Assembly: GCA_028753945.1 (NCBI GenBank)
Contig: JAPNXP010000014.1
Coordinates: 4,030,001 to 4,094,000, forward strand
Reading direction: 5' to 3'
From: Hexactinellida sp. DTS-2022
Lineage: Eukaryota; Porifera; Hexactinellida
DNA: 64,000 nt
In this document: positions 42,979-55,363 of the stretch, piece after piece
How the letters are laid out: each line of letters opens with the position of its first letter
Position numbering within the stretch: position 1 is the first letter of the stretch
The notes under the pieces: model-generated
What the model was told of the DNA's origin: nothing
The model's database searches: none
What the model saw: only the letters and a program-made list of their open reading frames with translations
Position numbers and translations under genes: made by a program

Positions 42979-43322
42979 CAGGGTTGTTTGATTTAAATCA
43001 TGATTTAAATTAATTAATGATTTTTATTAATAAAATCATGATTTAATTCAAAAATCTGATTTTAATCAAAATATCAGATTTTTATGATTTAAATCAGATT
43101 TATTGAGTTAAATCAGATTTTTTATTCCTATTGTTTTTGCGAAAAGTAAAGAAATACATTGATAATGAGTCATTATCAATGTAAATAATCCATTAGCCAA
43201 ATAATATACGCCAGTGTGATATAGATTGCAAAAAAAACAATTAATATCAAAATTCTGATTTAAATCAATTAAATCAGATTATTTTGATTTTTTTATAAAA
43301 ATCATGATTGTTATCAACCCTG
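42979..43322. mobile_element. hAT-like miniature element, GATTTAAATCATGATT interior
   Basis: CAGGGTTGTTTGATTTAAAT at the left, AATCATGATTGTTATCAACCCTG at the right. The interior is multiple GATTTAAATCA/AATCATGATT units. No clear 8-bp duplication. Confidence 0.7.
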
Positions 43323-43524
43323 CATGTACTACTTCCGAAACATCTTATGATATCATATAATTTAAATTAAGGCATTTGCTATTGTATTATCTGCGATATG
43401 ATCGGTTTTGAATGGATAAATGGAATGTTTGGATGTTATAAGGACTGCAGTATAGTATAATTTTTATAATACCGAGTATATTCTCTAATTTTCCATATTT
43501 AGTATTTTCATATAAGATGTTTGG

Positions 43525-43768
43525 TGTATTCCCCGAATAAGCGCCGTGTGAATAAAAATGACATTGATCTGATAAAATTTATATACATTAGTTGATCAGT
43601 GGAATGTAAATTCCATAGAATTTTGCAACTTAGCTTCGGTAGGTATACTGTCGGTGGAAACCATTAGAACCGACCTAATAATTTATACTTTTTTTTCACA
43701 AAAATTTAAGGATAATTTTGGCTCACGAAAACAACAAGCTCCGGGGCGCTTATTCGGGGAAATACTGT
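43525..43768. mobile_element. Miniature element, TATTTCCCCGAATAAGCGCC family
   Basis: GTATTCCCCGAATAAGCGCC and inverted GGCGCTTATTCGGGGAAATAC. The right 130 bp match, inverted, the left 130 bp of 49421-50533 (through GGAAACCATTAGAACCGACC). The 81-residue frame at 43654-43899 crosses its border and is not credible. Confidence 0.75.
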
Positions 43769-44129
43769 ATTTGTTGATTAAATTGATTGAAGAAACTACA
43801 ATACCCACAGGGTTGATTTTGGCATGCAGGAGTATTTTCGGTCTGGCTCAGACAAGTTCGATTCTTGAACGAAAACTCAAATCCACCTTGGAATTATGAC
43901 GTCATTGCCACATTTTTGAAGTGTGAAAATCAACCAATTTGCTTTAAATGACACTCCATGAGAGATAGAAACGTGAAAATTGTATATAATATTTAAAATA
44001 GTACCAATATATCCCAAAGATCACTAATATGCTTATTAATTGTAAAATATGACGTCATCATCATCATTAAAATTTACAAAAAATTTATTAATCTAAAAAA
44101 ATAGTTTCTTATTTGCGAGGCAGTAAGTT

Positions 44130-44214
44130 CCTAGTGTAGCACACAACAACGTCGAAGCGGTTTTGTGTGGGGTGCGACACGTCGCTAAGCGACCGAGAAA
44201 GCTTAGCGAGCTAG
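44130..44214 (+). mobile_element. Helitron 3' end (CTAG)
   Basis: GCACACAACAACGTCGAAGC, then CGACACGTCGCTAAGCGACC (hairpin GTCGC/GCGAC), then AGCGAGCTAG before a T. A canonical CTAG terminus. 43775-43980 upstream has the GATTGAAGAAACT and ATGACGTCATTG blocks also seen after the 5' end at 55364, so it is probably the body of the same copy. Confidence 0.65.
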
Positions 44215-44215
44215 T

Positions 44216-44570
44216 AATTCGTCCGAATCGCCCACAATTTGGATGACAAGACAACATATAAAATGAGACACACGTATACCGATTAATGGGATTATGACGT
44301 CACGTAGGAACAAATTTCGATTTAGCTCTTACAATTTTGATTCAGTGGCCATACAATTTTTTAAGATTCTAATATATATTGTATTGCATGTCTCTTCAAA
44401 TTTTGATAATTTTTCACATGTAATTTGTGCCAGGTATTAACAAAAATGTGACTTACTGCTGCCTCGTTGCACATATTGATGTTAGGTGATTTAATCTTCA
44501 CCTATATTAATTCCGAAATTACATACTTGATTGCTTAATCCAGTTTGGCTTCCATCTGTTTAGTCTTCGC
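44216..44570. repeat. Helitron-internal repeat block, copy of 28070-28440
   Basis: Same orientation as the H1 copy and about 80% alike by eye. It follows immediately after the CTAG end, suggesting one Helitron inserted into another. Confidence 0.7.
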
Positions 44571-45034
44571 ATTCTTATGTTAACATATTCTATTATTTGA
44601 CGCCATTTTTAATTATTAGGTATACAGGGGCAGATCCAGGAGTTATTAAAAGGGGGGGTGGGGGGGGTGGGGTTGTCTTTTAAACAAAAAACACTCATCT
44701 AGTTGGGGGACTAGGGCGCTATAAGCCTCCAAGTGGGATCCAGGGTCGAAGCCCCTGGAAGCAAGGTACGATATAATGCTATTTGCACAATTTCAATACC
44801 TAACAAATGCGATTCTTAGTGGATTATTCTGGACATTTCAAAAATTCACGAGAGCAATGCCACACTGTGCCCAAGGAGGAGTGGACATTGTTTCTTGTGA
44901 TGTCCCAAATTCTCGGCAGGGGTTCTAGAGGGAGATTTAAGATTGTTAAATAATTTATTTTATATTTGTTTGTATATAATTTATTACTGAATTATAGCTA
45001 AATTGTGATCCTTTCCAACTCCAGGCCAAATTAA
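44571..45034. other. Intergenic with solo hAT-like end
   Basis: CAGGGGCAGATCCAGGAG at 44626 followed by a G-rich run is a lone end of the GGGGCGGAT hAT family. No right end seen. Confidence 0.45.
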
Positions 45035-45715
45035 GGTTGCAGTATACTTTTAAGCACTTTTTCTAAAGTTTTTTGCAGATTTGAAAGATCTTTTTTGTTT
45101 TAGATTCCCTGCTGCGAGATCTATCCAAAGATGCAATAATATTCGACCTTGGTAACATGGAGAAAATTTAAATTTTTTATAAACACACTTTCTTGGGATA
45201 CACAAGTTTTTTCCTCTTAATGATTAAGACTTGTTTCCTGTTTTATTACATAGAGAAGCTTCTAATATATCATGTGAATGTACAACTTCTTTTTGATTAC
45301 TTATGAGTCCAATTTTTCATCAATAACAGTCGACATCACTTTTTTTATCATTAGGAAATATAATATAATTAGAAAGAAAAGTCACAAATGAAATTCGCTA
45401 CATAGACAAGATAGAACTAATTGAGAGCTGTCCAAAACCGTTGAGATTTTGTTTCTAGGTTGTATATGAAGGCAAAATGTGTTTCCCAAATTGACAAAAG
45501 TTGCGGCTGGAGATGGCGGTGTCAGAAAAAAATGAGCCCCTACAGGAGTGGCTTAGGTGGAGGTCACAAAAAAGTCGGTATTATTAAAAGTTTTCTATAT
45601 TTTTCTACAAAGTTTGGAATAGAGATGCGGCATAGGCTGTTCTATCCAGAAATGAAATAAAACCTATAAGTGGCAAAATACCCGAAATTGGTAAATTTAA
45701 AGGTATACTGCAACC
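45035..45715. mobile_element. TTAA-flanked element (piggyBac or Kolobok type), 681 bp
   Basis: TTAA on both sides (45031-45034, 45716-45719). Inverted ends GGTTGCAGTATACTTTTAA and TTTAAAGGTATACTGCAACC. No transposase; the 66-residue frame inside is not recognisable. Confidence 0.75.
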
Positions 45716-46303
45716 TTAAATCTTTTCATCCTATCCTGGTTTGCCCAAGAAACGTTTTCCGTGATTTATTTGTGGGTTCGAGTTTTTTGTCAAATAAATA
45801 AATGAACCAAAATGGCTTTTGGTAGGGTCCTGGGGGTACACAGGCGGCACGCCCCCCCCCCTTGAAAAAATAGGTACAAAATATGGCGATTCAACCAAAA
45901 AAATTATATTAGAGTACTCTACTCAGCATCCAAGAAGGTTACAATTTAGTCAGTATTAATTAGTTCTATACACAAGGCAATGGTGCTGATTGTTGGACTT
46001 GGACCAGGGATTGGTTAGGTAAGTCAAATTAAATTTTATTTTAAGCATATTTACTGCTGGCATTTAGCATTGTACACCGTAAAGCAACCATTTTAATTAA
46101 TTATACACCAATTTGCACCATAAATGACGCATAGGAAGAAATGTTGAAATCTTGTGATTATCTAATTTTAACCAACCATAATATTTATGTATTATTTACT
46201 ACTTGATTAAAAAGATTTTAAAACACTGTTAAAATCTTTTCACGACACCTATCTTCAACAGAAGCGTTCCCCAACAGTAAATTCATTTGAATCTTCTAAT
46301 AGC

Positions 46304-48168
46304 ATGTCTTGTGTTGTCCAACGTTGCAATTCTAATTATTAAAGCCAAGTTCTATCTACCTCCGCTTTTCATTTCCCAAGAGATCCTAAATTACTTGAAG
46401 AAAAGTTCACGGCGATGATTTTTTTCCTAAGAGATCCGAATTTACTTGAAGAAAGGATCAGGGCAATTTCACGGCCACGGAAGGTTTATGAAATCAACAA
46501 GCAGATGAGGGTAAGTTTCTATAATTTCAATTTATTAATTGCCATATTTACATTATTTTCTTTAGTTATGCATTCGTCATTTCAAAGAAGATAACATCGA
46601 AAGGACCATAACCTACAATGACGGGCTTCGTACTGTACAGCTTCCAGAGAGAGAATAGCTGTGAAGAAGACAGCAGTACCCAGCATTTTCCCAACTGTCC
46701 TTCCTATCTTTCTGAATTCAATTCCAAGCCAAATAGACTATCCATAGATGACAAAGAACGACTGCTGAGGTAATCTGCATACTTCAAGAGTTTAGCTGAC
46801 AACGAAGAAAGGGTAGATAAGTTCCTAGTTCATTCATATTCTGATCTTCTTTCTAAGCTAAATTTAATCGACCTACCAAACGGCTGGCTAACTAATGTGT
46901 CTGATAACACCCCTTTATTTTTTTATAAAAATCGTTATTTTAGAACCGGACCTTTCATCGACCGATCTGTGTTAGTTAACGATGATTTGTACATCAAAGC
47001 ATTTGAAGATAAAAACGTCACCATTCCAATCTCGCAAATTTTCATTAATGACACTCGCCAAGTTGAGACCATCCTTGATGAAGTAGATACATTTTCAATA
47101 CTACTTCAAACTATTAACTCTCAAACTTGAATGTTCTATTAACAACCATTTAAAACTTGCTATCCATGAACTCGAAAGTGCAATGAAGCTTGTTGATGGT
47201 GACTCGATAGACCTAGAGTCCTAGACATAGATTATTTACATTGCAGTAGTGAATCTCTGAGTATTTCATTCCACTTTTTAGTTGACAACAGATATTATAT
47301 AATTGCTAAAAGTTGTCGACGATATTTTATAGATATTTTATAATTGCTAAAAGCTGTTGAAGGTGATTAATATCAAATTCTGAAGGAAATAAGTTTCAAA
47401 TTTAGCCATAAGGAACGCCATGTGATACTTCAAATGGGCGAAGTTCACACCGTAGTGATGCTTCATATAAAAGATGTAAAGTTTTTGGGCGCCATCGACA
47501 ACCCTGGAAACCCCCCCCCCCCCAACAACTGTGTTTTCAACGATGATAGGAACTTCCTCCGCGGCTGATTTATATCCATTATTACAACAACAATTGGTGA
47601 TATAGAGATTTGTGATTTATTTGGGTGAGGCAATATGTACAGATAATTATCCTTTAAATGTCACTGTATTTAAATTATTTTCATATGACGCGAAAATATT
47701 GCAACCTCAAGTTGTACATCCATTTAACTCAACTCCCTACCTTATCTTATCCTTTGACATAGTCCACATTATGAAATCAATTCGTAATAACTGGTTAAAT
47801 TTAGAAGACTTTATTTATCCTAATTTTGAGAATTGACCGATGATATTCCACTACCAGTCATCATACCATCTACTCAGTTGAAAGATTATACATATACCTG
47901 TTGCTAATATTCTATTGGATCCGAGGGAATTGACTAAGTAAATACCCTCCAATATGTTTTGCTGCTTTTGCAGCATTTGACGACCTCAGAATCTTATAAA
48001 TAGCTGACAAATTTTCCATAATTAAGAGAGCCCCCTAATAACATCAAAAGCATTTTGCCATCTCATTTAGAGCGACAAAATGTAAACTTAGCTCTTAAGA
48101 TCTTTCATGAATCAACAGCAGCGGGGCTCTCTAGTTTATATAGTGAGTATACAACAAATGAAAATCGC
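46304..48168 (+). pseudogene. THAP/P-type transposase of element E, 5' part
   Basis: A THAP-like exon (46304-46510) opens MSCVVQRCNSNY-stop, then STSAFHFPRDPKLLEE. A partial 30-residue duplication of that stretch (FLRDPNLLEER) follows. A 55-bp intron (46511-46565, GTAAGT...TTTAG) leads to LCIRHFKEDNI, completing the C2CH set. Elements A, B and C have no intron here. Further on, PISQIFINDTRQVETILDEV (46897-47130) matches the linker of copy C. TDNYPLNVTVFKLFS and SFDIVHIMKSIRNNWLN (47612-47836) hold the second Asp and the FD..H..KSIRNN signature. LERQNVNLALKIFHESTAAG and TTNENRHIV end at the hAT insertion. The first catalytic Asp region is not evident. Many stops. Confidence 0.75.
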
Positions 48169-48839
48169 CATATAGTCAGTGGCGTAGCCAGACCTTGAGT
48201 CCAACCTGGGCACACTTGGGGTACTCACCAACGGCCTAGCCTCAAGAAAATCTAGGGAGTTAAAGGTAAATTCAGCGAGCGATCTAGAGGGGGCTTGGGG
48301 GTGTAACCCCACATATTTTTCACATACTTTTCACAGAGTGTATATGAAAAAACAGGGCATTATTGTTCTTCCTGGAACTAGTCATACAATCATTTATAAT
48401 AATAATAATAATAATAATAATAGGGGATACGGCATCCCATACAACTAAGTTGTTTAGCTATAATATTCTATAATAGTAGCGTACTACGCTTTATCGTCGC
48501 TTCGACGCCTGTAGTATCCACAGAATAACCGCTTCGCAGTTGTTATGTGGTACTAATCTCAACAACTCGTAATTTGTGTGCAGTTGTTCCAGATACAATA
48601 GTACCTTCCATTATTAAGCACAGTACAAGCCAATTCATATTGGTACGGAGAAGTTACGTAGAGTTTTTGAATCTCAGTGTGAATTAAAATCGTACCCGAA
48701 TATTGATGCGGCTAACTAAATATTGTTGCGGTCAAGGCCGCACCTGCTCTGCGGGCCTGTCATACACTATGTGAATATTTTGACATTTACTATTATTTAT
48801 GTCTAAGATTACCAAAACAATTTAACGTTCTCTTCCATG

Positions 48840-48986
48840 CAGTGCCGTAGCCACCAATTAAAAGTGGTCAGGTTAGACCGGGCTGGATATAGTACCAACA
48901 GGACCAAGGGTTCAGGTTAACCTGTCCAACCAACCAAAAGTGGTCAGGTTGAAACCTGACCAACCTGACCAGTGGCTACGGCCCTG
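48840..48986. mobile_element. 147-bp miniature element, CAGTGCCGTAGCC ends
   Basis: CAGTGCCGTAGCCACC at the left, GTGGCTACGGCCCTG at the right, CCATG on both flanks. The interior repeats AAAGTGGTCAGGTT and its complement. Confidence 0.65.
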
Positions 48987-49420
48987 CCATGTGTATACTT
49001 TATACCGTAGCCTTCCAAACCAGTCGTATAATTAACTTCTGCATTGAAATTAATGGACAATAATATAATCAATAACCCTTGCGAGTGAGTCAATGAATAG
49101 TAATATTGTAACAAACTAATTGTATTACAATAATAGGAAAAGTTATTAAGATTTCCATCCGCTCTCTATCTCTCTACTGTATTTTTGTGAAAGATAGAGT
49201 ACTCATGTTATCCATAACCATTCCATAGTGCGCAGCCTTTAGTTAATTGCACGGTTAATTCGACAACAAATCAAATTTGCATGAATTTAAACATCATTGC
49301 GAATAATTAATTTAAAAATATAATTTTTCGGCGGCGTACGAATACTTTTGGTAGTCACTATATTGTTCGGATAATAGAGATTGACACATTTTTTTATAAA
49401 GCTAGAGAAAGTATGAGAGT

Positions 49421-50533
49421 ACCGTATTTCCCCGAATAAGCGCCCCGGCGCTTATTGTTTTCGTGGGCCAAATTATCTTGAAATTTTTGTGAAAAATCCA
49501 GAATATAATATTTAGGTCGGTTCTAATGGTTTCCACCAACAGTATACCTGGTGCAGTGTATATGCACTTTTGGTGTACACTGATAAGTTGGTGTACATGC
49601 ATGTACAGTGTACACTGGTGTATATGCACTTTATGAACTATATTGGCTACAAGTGTATATACACCAGTGTATACGCACTTTTATCCATATTTTATGTCAA
49701 TGGGTGCTTATGAATTTAAACTAGTATATTGTGAATTCCTGTGTATCTAAGTTATGATATAACATTGATTCTGAAATTGTACATATATTCCCTCGATGTA
49801 ATATAGCTAGTATTATACATACGGATGTTATGATTATGAAATACGGCCCGCGTGAATTACTTTGATAATTGCAATCGATTAGATTTTCACACATGCAATT
49901 GTAGGATGCATTGCTGGGAATATAATTAGAATTAACTTCAAAGAATTTGTGTTTATTGAAATGCATTGCATGATTATAATTGTATCTTATCAATTAGAAT
50001 CAAATGTTATACAATCGAAACCGGTTTATTCTAAACAATTCATTTCATGGAAATAAAGAAGAAAAATCATGTAGTTAGAATAAACCGATTGAAGATAAAA
50101 AAAATTGGAATTTCTTACACATTTAGAATAAATAGAAAACGATTAGTTACGAAAAACTTGGATTAGAAAACCTGTTTCGACTGAATCGTTACTAGATAGA
50201 TACACAGGAATTCACAATACTTAATTAAAATTCATAAGCACCCATTGACATAAAAAATGGATAAAAGTGCGTATACACTGGTGTATATACACTTGTAGCC
50301 AATTTAGTTCATAAAGTGCATATACACCGGTGTACATGAGTGTACACCAACTTATCAGTGTACATGGATGTACACCAAAGTGCATATACACTGCAACATA
50401 CCTACCGAAGTAGCCAAAATCAATCGAATTACATTACAGTAATCAACTAATGTGTAATTTTTTTATCATACCAATGTCATTTTATTGACCCGGGGATATT
50501 CAAGCCCCCGGCGCTTATTTGGGGAAATACGGT
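49421..50533. mobile_element. Nested palindromic element, ACCGTATTTCCCCGAATAAG ends
   Basis: ACCGTATTTCCCCGAATAAG at the left, TTATTTGGGGAAATACGGT at the right. Inside, a second inverted pair (about 49549-49760 and 50205-50400) is built from GTGTATATGCACTTT and GTGTACACTGATAAGTTGG-type units. At its centre is a pogo-like miniature element (50012-50183). Confidence 0.7.
50012..50183. mobile_element. pogo-like miniature element, 172 bp
   Basis: CAATCGAAACCGGTTTATTC at the left and CTGTTTCGACTG at the right; internal TTAGAATAAACCGAT units as in 34017-34184. TA on the left only. Confidence 0.6.
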
Positions 50534-50800
50534 ATTTAGATTTTGAACGAGAGTATTTGGTTTGAACAATAATAGGACAGTAAAGTAGCGGTATCCATGA
50601 AGAATATGTTTTCCCCCCATCCTTGGACTGGATGCCCCATGCAGCAGGCCTTGACTATGTATTTCAGCAGGGTCCGCAGGGTTGAAATAATGAGCCGGTG
50701 GGTCCCACCCTTGGTACGACAACCGGAGCTTTAGCCGCGCTAACCGGGGCCTGGCCCTGCTGCCCCCCCCCCCCCCCCTGGCTACGCCACTACACATAGT

Positions 50801-51300
50801 CAACTTCATACATTTGATAATACAATCTGGAACATATTAAATGTTAATTGGGTGGAAAAGATATTCTCTTCAACAATCAAAATTTTGCTCCGCTTCGCCT
50901 AAACGATCCGAGATTATCCTTTTTGAACCATGTAGTTAAATGGCTGGATTTTTGGAAATTACTTCTTACGCCTAGAGGGAAGCTTACACCACAAGCATTC
51001 ACTAATTTTAGACATACTTGTATTGCCCTCCCTTTCTTAGTACAAAGATTGAACCTTGAATGCGGTTTTGAATATTTGCTGACATCCCGAAAAAAAATGA
51101 CACATTAGAACATCATTTTGGGCTATATCGCAAATGTCTGGTTCAAACTATAATACTGTCAATTTTTGGAAGTGAACTTCGACTTGAATTATCTAATCTA
51201 CTCAAATTTTTTAACAACTCTCTCCAAATATATTCAAGTTTTTAACGACACCTGATTTTCAATGATTGAATTCCTTGATAGAGGCTCACTTAATTCTAAA
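50801..51300 (+). pseudogene. THAP/P-type transposase of element E, 3' part
   Basis: This continues after the hAT insertion. LNDPRLSFLNHVVKWLDFWK and LTPQAFTNFRHTCIALPFL align with copy A. NDTLEHHFGLYRK (catalytic Glu region) is reached after a shift, then LRLELSNLLKF. The C-terminal zinc part is absent. Confidence 0.75.
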
Positions 51301-51820
51301 TCTGAAATTATCTACTAATCTTTCATCATAATGTATGAAATATTTTTATTAATGCTACCCGGCAGACATGGGGTCATCTATAAAGGGATTAAGTCCAAGT
51401 CCGGAATTAAACCCTTTTATTAAAGGAGGACTTAAGTACGGATTTAAGCCCTCTCAAAAATGGGATTAAGTCCAAAGGGCTTAAGCCCTTTGGGGCTTGG
51501 CCGCATGCCTGATCGCTAGCGATTCACATTTAAGTAAACTATTTTACGAGGGATTCTGCCGTCGGAATTTGGTTCTGTTATCAGTATTATTGTAGAGGAA
51601 TAGTATAGTGAAATATGGAGGGAATGGTGTATTTGTTTGATTCCAAAATGGGAAATTCTTAAAAAATTATACTACGTACTGTAGCTAATTGTATCTTATC
51701 GAAGATGGTTAGAAACTTTGATTGAATAGTGGTTGGTCGAGATAATAGCAAACTTGAAAAATTCAGTACTTAATTCTTCTAATCTTATAGATAGCTTCCT
51801 GATATGCAGATATATATATA
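51301..51820. other. Non-coding part of element E
   Basis: Contains a small GC-richer patch (51360-51500) with repeated GGATTAAGTCC/GGACTTAA and AAGCCCTTT units, otherwise nothing. Confidence 0.4.
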
Positions 51821-52563
51821 CAGTAATACCTCGTTTTACGCGTTTTTTTTTTACGCGTTTTCGTGTTACGCGGAACAATTTTTTATGACCAAACTTTTTT
51901 TACGCGATCCTCAACTCGTTTTACGCGGTTTATCTATGATTTTCACACAATTAATTCTCTTTTCTATGGATATTTTCGATAATTTTTAAGATTCATGGTA
52001 ACAAAGCGGTTCTACATTTCCAAAAAAACAAAAATGATGATTTAGAGATAGTAGATAGTTAGGGATATGTATTTGTCGTATAGTAATTTCATCCAAATAT
52101 ATTATTGGTCAAATGAATACATATTTGCTTCACTATTCATACTAGAGATACCCGGGTGTGGGAGGTACCCGAAGGTGTAGGGTTGCGGTGTGAAGGGAAT
52201 TTTAATTCCCTTCACAACACAATTCCGTTTCTGTGGGAATTCCCAAGTATTCTCACAAGTTGGTTTCTATCAGGATTCCCATAGGTTAAAATAATTTCCA
52301 TTCAAAACGATATTGGAAATCCTATGGGAATTCCCATGGGATTAACATACACACGGAAACCTTGGCTATCTGAGAGGTCCGGATGTTGGATTTTAGTGTT
52401 TAAACACTAGGTATTTAAAATTTTATTCGATGTTTATAATATTTGGAAACGCATCTATTGGTTTAACATGTGTTACTATGAGAATGAACCGTTTTTTTTA
52501 CGCGATTTCGTTTTACGCGGGCTTTTCAAGGAACGCATCTACCGCGTAAAAGAGGGATACCTG
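51821..52563. mobile_element. pogo/Tc1-like element, 743 bp
   Basis: TATA on both sides. CAGTAATACCTCGTTTTACG and inverted CAGGTATCCCTCTTTTACGC. Additional TTTTACGCG units near both ends. No transposase. Confidence 0.85.
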
Positions 52564-52825
52564 TATATATATATACTACCATCATTTGACTATTCTCTAT
52601 ATTACTGTCATTTAGACAAGGAGCTCCACAAACACCTACAATCAAGCCGCTCATTCAGGACGCATCGTAACCACATTCCCTCCCCTGTCGTCATAGATGT
52701 ACTACAGCTTTCTGCTCTTCTAGTAGAACTCAGATCATACATATTTTTACCTTCATACTATTATCTTTAATTTTTGCTTTTTATACTTATTTTATGGTAT
52801 GATTAGTATATTTATAATTTTATAT

Positions 52826-53413
52826 TAGAGCGGGACCCGGACCCGCCCCCGCCCCCGCCCCGCATCTATTAGTGATTCACCCGCCCCGCCCCGCAAATCT
52901 GTCAATATAAACAAATGAATCCGCAACTAACTCACATTAACCCGCGCCCAACCCGCACCAACACTCGATGACCAGTATTATCGCTAGGATTATATAATAG
53001 GGTGTAAACATTCGGCGCACAATGTGGGCACAGAAAAATATTTACATCCTTAAGGAATAAAGAAGACGGCAATATGTTTTGGGCGGAAATTTGAAGAATT
53101 ACGAGTTTATTATTCGGGATTACGAAATAATTCACCGTACAATTCGTTCCATCGCAAGAATTCTGCCATCTTAAGATTATATTGATCATTAATTTTGTTT
53201 AGGAAGTATAGAGGGGTACATTGTTAGAATTAGTGGACACTGCGCCCCCAAATAATCCTTTGCGAGAACTCTTGCGCAAACCCGCGCTGACTCGCAGATA
53301 GAATCTCTGATCCGCACCCGACCCGCAAACATTCTGATCATTTGACCCGCAAGAACCCTCGGGTTGCGGGTTCCGCAACCCGCATTTATTAACCCGCCCC
53401 GCGCAGTGCTCTA
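52826..53413. mobile_element. hAT-type element with TAGAGC ends, 588 bp
   Basis: TAGAGCGGGACCCGG and inverted TAGAGCACTGCGCGGGG. Perfect 8-bp duplication TTTTATAT (52818-52825, 53414-53421). CCCGCCC/GGGTTGCGGGTT-rich subterminal repeats. Confidence 0.85.
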
Positions 53414-53639
53414 TTTTATATATATAAAATGCATTATCAATTATTTCCCTTGACATAATCATTGATAGTCTACTTTAATTTAGAGCTGTATTCGGATTCA
53501 GATCTAAATGTAAAGTAACTGACCTAACCAATCCTGGTCCTAGTCCATGAATCAGCACCATTGCCTTATGTAAGAATGCTATGATTAGACATAATGATAA
53601 TTAATATACAGCTTGTCTAAATATGTTATTTAGTGTGCC

Positions 53640-53745
53640 TAATCTAAAAGTTTTCGAGGGGATACACCCCAGATCCCTCCTCAGTGTCGCTCGATACGCT
53701 CGATCCGGTCCCCTCCCCTTAGACAATCCCAGATTCGCCCCTGAT
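53640..53745. mobile_element. Solo hAT-like end
   Basis: Ends CCCAGATTCGCCCCTG at 53742, preceded by GC-rich sequence with a CGCTCGATACGCTCGAT palindrome. No left partner found. Confidence 0.45.
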
Positions 53746-53808
53746 AATGTATTTGCTTAATATATGGGTTACCGATGTCTAGAAATTTATTGGTCACATA
53801 TGAATGTA

Positions 53809-54866
53809 CGAGCCCTTCGGTCCCGCCGCTTTGCGACTGATCGGTTATACGCACCTCAAGTTGACGGCCGCTACGCAGCCTTACTCCTCACTGAACCTTT
53901 GATTATATAGCCAGTAAATATTCGTTGTAGGCAGTGTTTTTTTTAAGGATTTGCTTAGAGGGCCCTACCAACAATTAGAGGCCCTCACCCCAACAATTAG
54001 AGGCCCTCACTCTACATTTCATGATATTGAGTACTTAGCACGTTAAAAATTAGAGGCCCATTGAGAAAAATTAGAAGCCCATTTTGGGCCTCTAATTTGC
54101 CTTAAAAAAAACACTGGTTGTAGGTATATACACCCTTAACTACCATTTTCCATACTTCTGACTTGTTTACCTATATACCTATTGAAAACTAACTTCTGGG
54201 TTGATTTTGAATTTCATTAATTTGTTTACCTATTTGTGTAAACAACAACCACAAATATTCATATTAGAATTTGTAAATGTGAAATTAGAAATCAACATCC
54301 CATACCTCCCAAGTTTGAGATGGTCCAATGCGGGTCACCCACCTACTCCCCCCCTCACTACATAGATTCGAGGGTATGTGGATTCGTTTTGGAGATTAGT
54401 TAGGACTCTTATATACTTAAAATTAGATTGGTAAAGTAATTTTGACATATTTATGTTAGTTTCTATAGGAAAAAGACAAGTTTTACTACCTATTTACTGA
54501 ATAAGAGTAACTAAAATGAAAAAAATAATCTTAATAATGTTCTGATTTTAGAGAATTGTGCTCCAGAAAATTATTTTTCCAATGCGGGTTTAATAGCCGT
54601 TGAACCTCATTTCTAGCATGATTTTGAATTTCATTAATTTGTTTACCTATTTGTGCAAACAACAACAACAAATGTTAATTATAGACATTTATAAATGCCA
54701 AATTCGAAATCAGCATACTTATTTACTTATTATAACATTTGAAAGTTAGTTTTATATCCCAATATTAATTGCGGTTTATATTCTCCCATCACTTTAGTTA
54801 ATTAATACAATCCGGACAAACACACACACACACACACACACAACAGAAGAGTTTAAATAATATAGA
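53809..54866 (-). mobile_element. Non-autonomous Helitron H3, 1058 bp
   Basis: Minus strand: after an A, TCTATATTATTTAAACTCTT, a GT run and GTTTGTCCGGATTG; it ends GGACCGAAGGGCTCG before a T. Hairpin GTCGC/GCGGC lies 16 bases from the end. The same family as H1 and H2. An internal direct repeat (TTTCATTAATTTGTTTACCT) occurs at 54213 and 54630. A hAT miniature element (53932-54116) is inserted. Confidence 0.75.
53932..54116. mobile_element. hAT-type miniature element, 185 bp
   Basis: CAGTGTTTTTTTTAAGG and inverted CAGTGTTTTTTTTAAGG. Perfect 8-bp duplication GTTGTAGG (53924-53931, 54117-54124). Internal tandem AACAATTAGAGGCCCTCAC units. Confidence 0.9.
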
Positions 54867-55363
54867 TATACAGATAATACTTTGCTTGTTATGAAGTCAT
54901 GATGATGTTATATTACTAAATGTGAAGAAATACTAGAATCTCTGGTACCCTTGGAGATAATTTATTTACATTTGGCTTATTAATACCGATGCATCTTTTG
55001 ACACCTAATAAAATAATATATACTTTTATTGTTTTATTGCATGGATGTTGTGATTGGTAGCAGGGATGGATCCACTGGGGGGTTCAGGGGGTTGCACCCC
55101 CAAAGAATGGCTTAGGGGTAGTGCGAACCCCCCTCCCGAAAAATATGATATTATATTCCCAAATTATATCTAGGGACTGGCACAATTTCCGAGATTGGTT
55201 GAGAGAAATTTAGCAGAGTTATTTCCCTATCTCCCTATCTTAAATGCTTTGTTTATTAATCGTTAACTGTTGATTCATTGTGACTGTTGGTTAATGGATA
55301 GTTTAATTGATTAATTATTAATCTATAGTTATGTATGAAAGTAGAAAATATTTCTTTGGCGTA
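54867..55363. other. Intergenic with solo hAT-like end
   Basis: CAGGGATGGATCCACTGGGG at 55062 resembles hAT ends but is unpaired. No gene. Confidence 0.4.

Larger units (their letters stand above)
48177..50792. mobile_element. hAT-type element, 2616 bp, inserted in element E
   Basis: Left end CAGTGGCGTAGCCAG; right end, inverted, TAGTGGCGTAGCCAG. Flanks CATATAGT (48169-48176) and CACATAGT (50793-50800) match at 7 of 8. The reading of the P pseudogene continues across (NENRHIV, then NFIHLIIQSG). No transposase; the inside is a host for smaller elements and repeats, including an AAT run at 48395-48421 and a Helitron-type GAAGCG block at 48440-48560 on the minus strand. Confidence 0.75.
45960..53583 (+). 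mobile_element. P-like element E, degraded and interrupted
   Basis: Inverted ends share AAGGCAATGGTGCTGATT and a GGACTAGGACCAGG-like stretch. The right end (finishing CATAGCATTC read inward, at 53583) keeps the CATAG start of this family; the left end at about 45960 is eroded. A transposase remnant lies at 46304-51300, opened by a hAT element (48177-50792). Further insertions between 51800 and 53413. The 7-bp flank at the right is ATTAGAC; a matching left copy is not clear. Confidence 0.65.

Noticed and set aside
51821-52563. Coding capacity in the TTTTACGCG element
   Set aside because: Frames of 60-100 codons here have no transposase motif (no DDE/DDD spacing) and include the terminal repeats.
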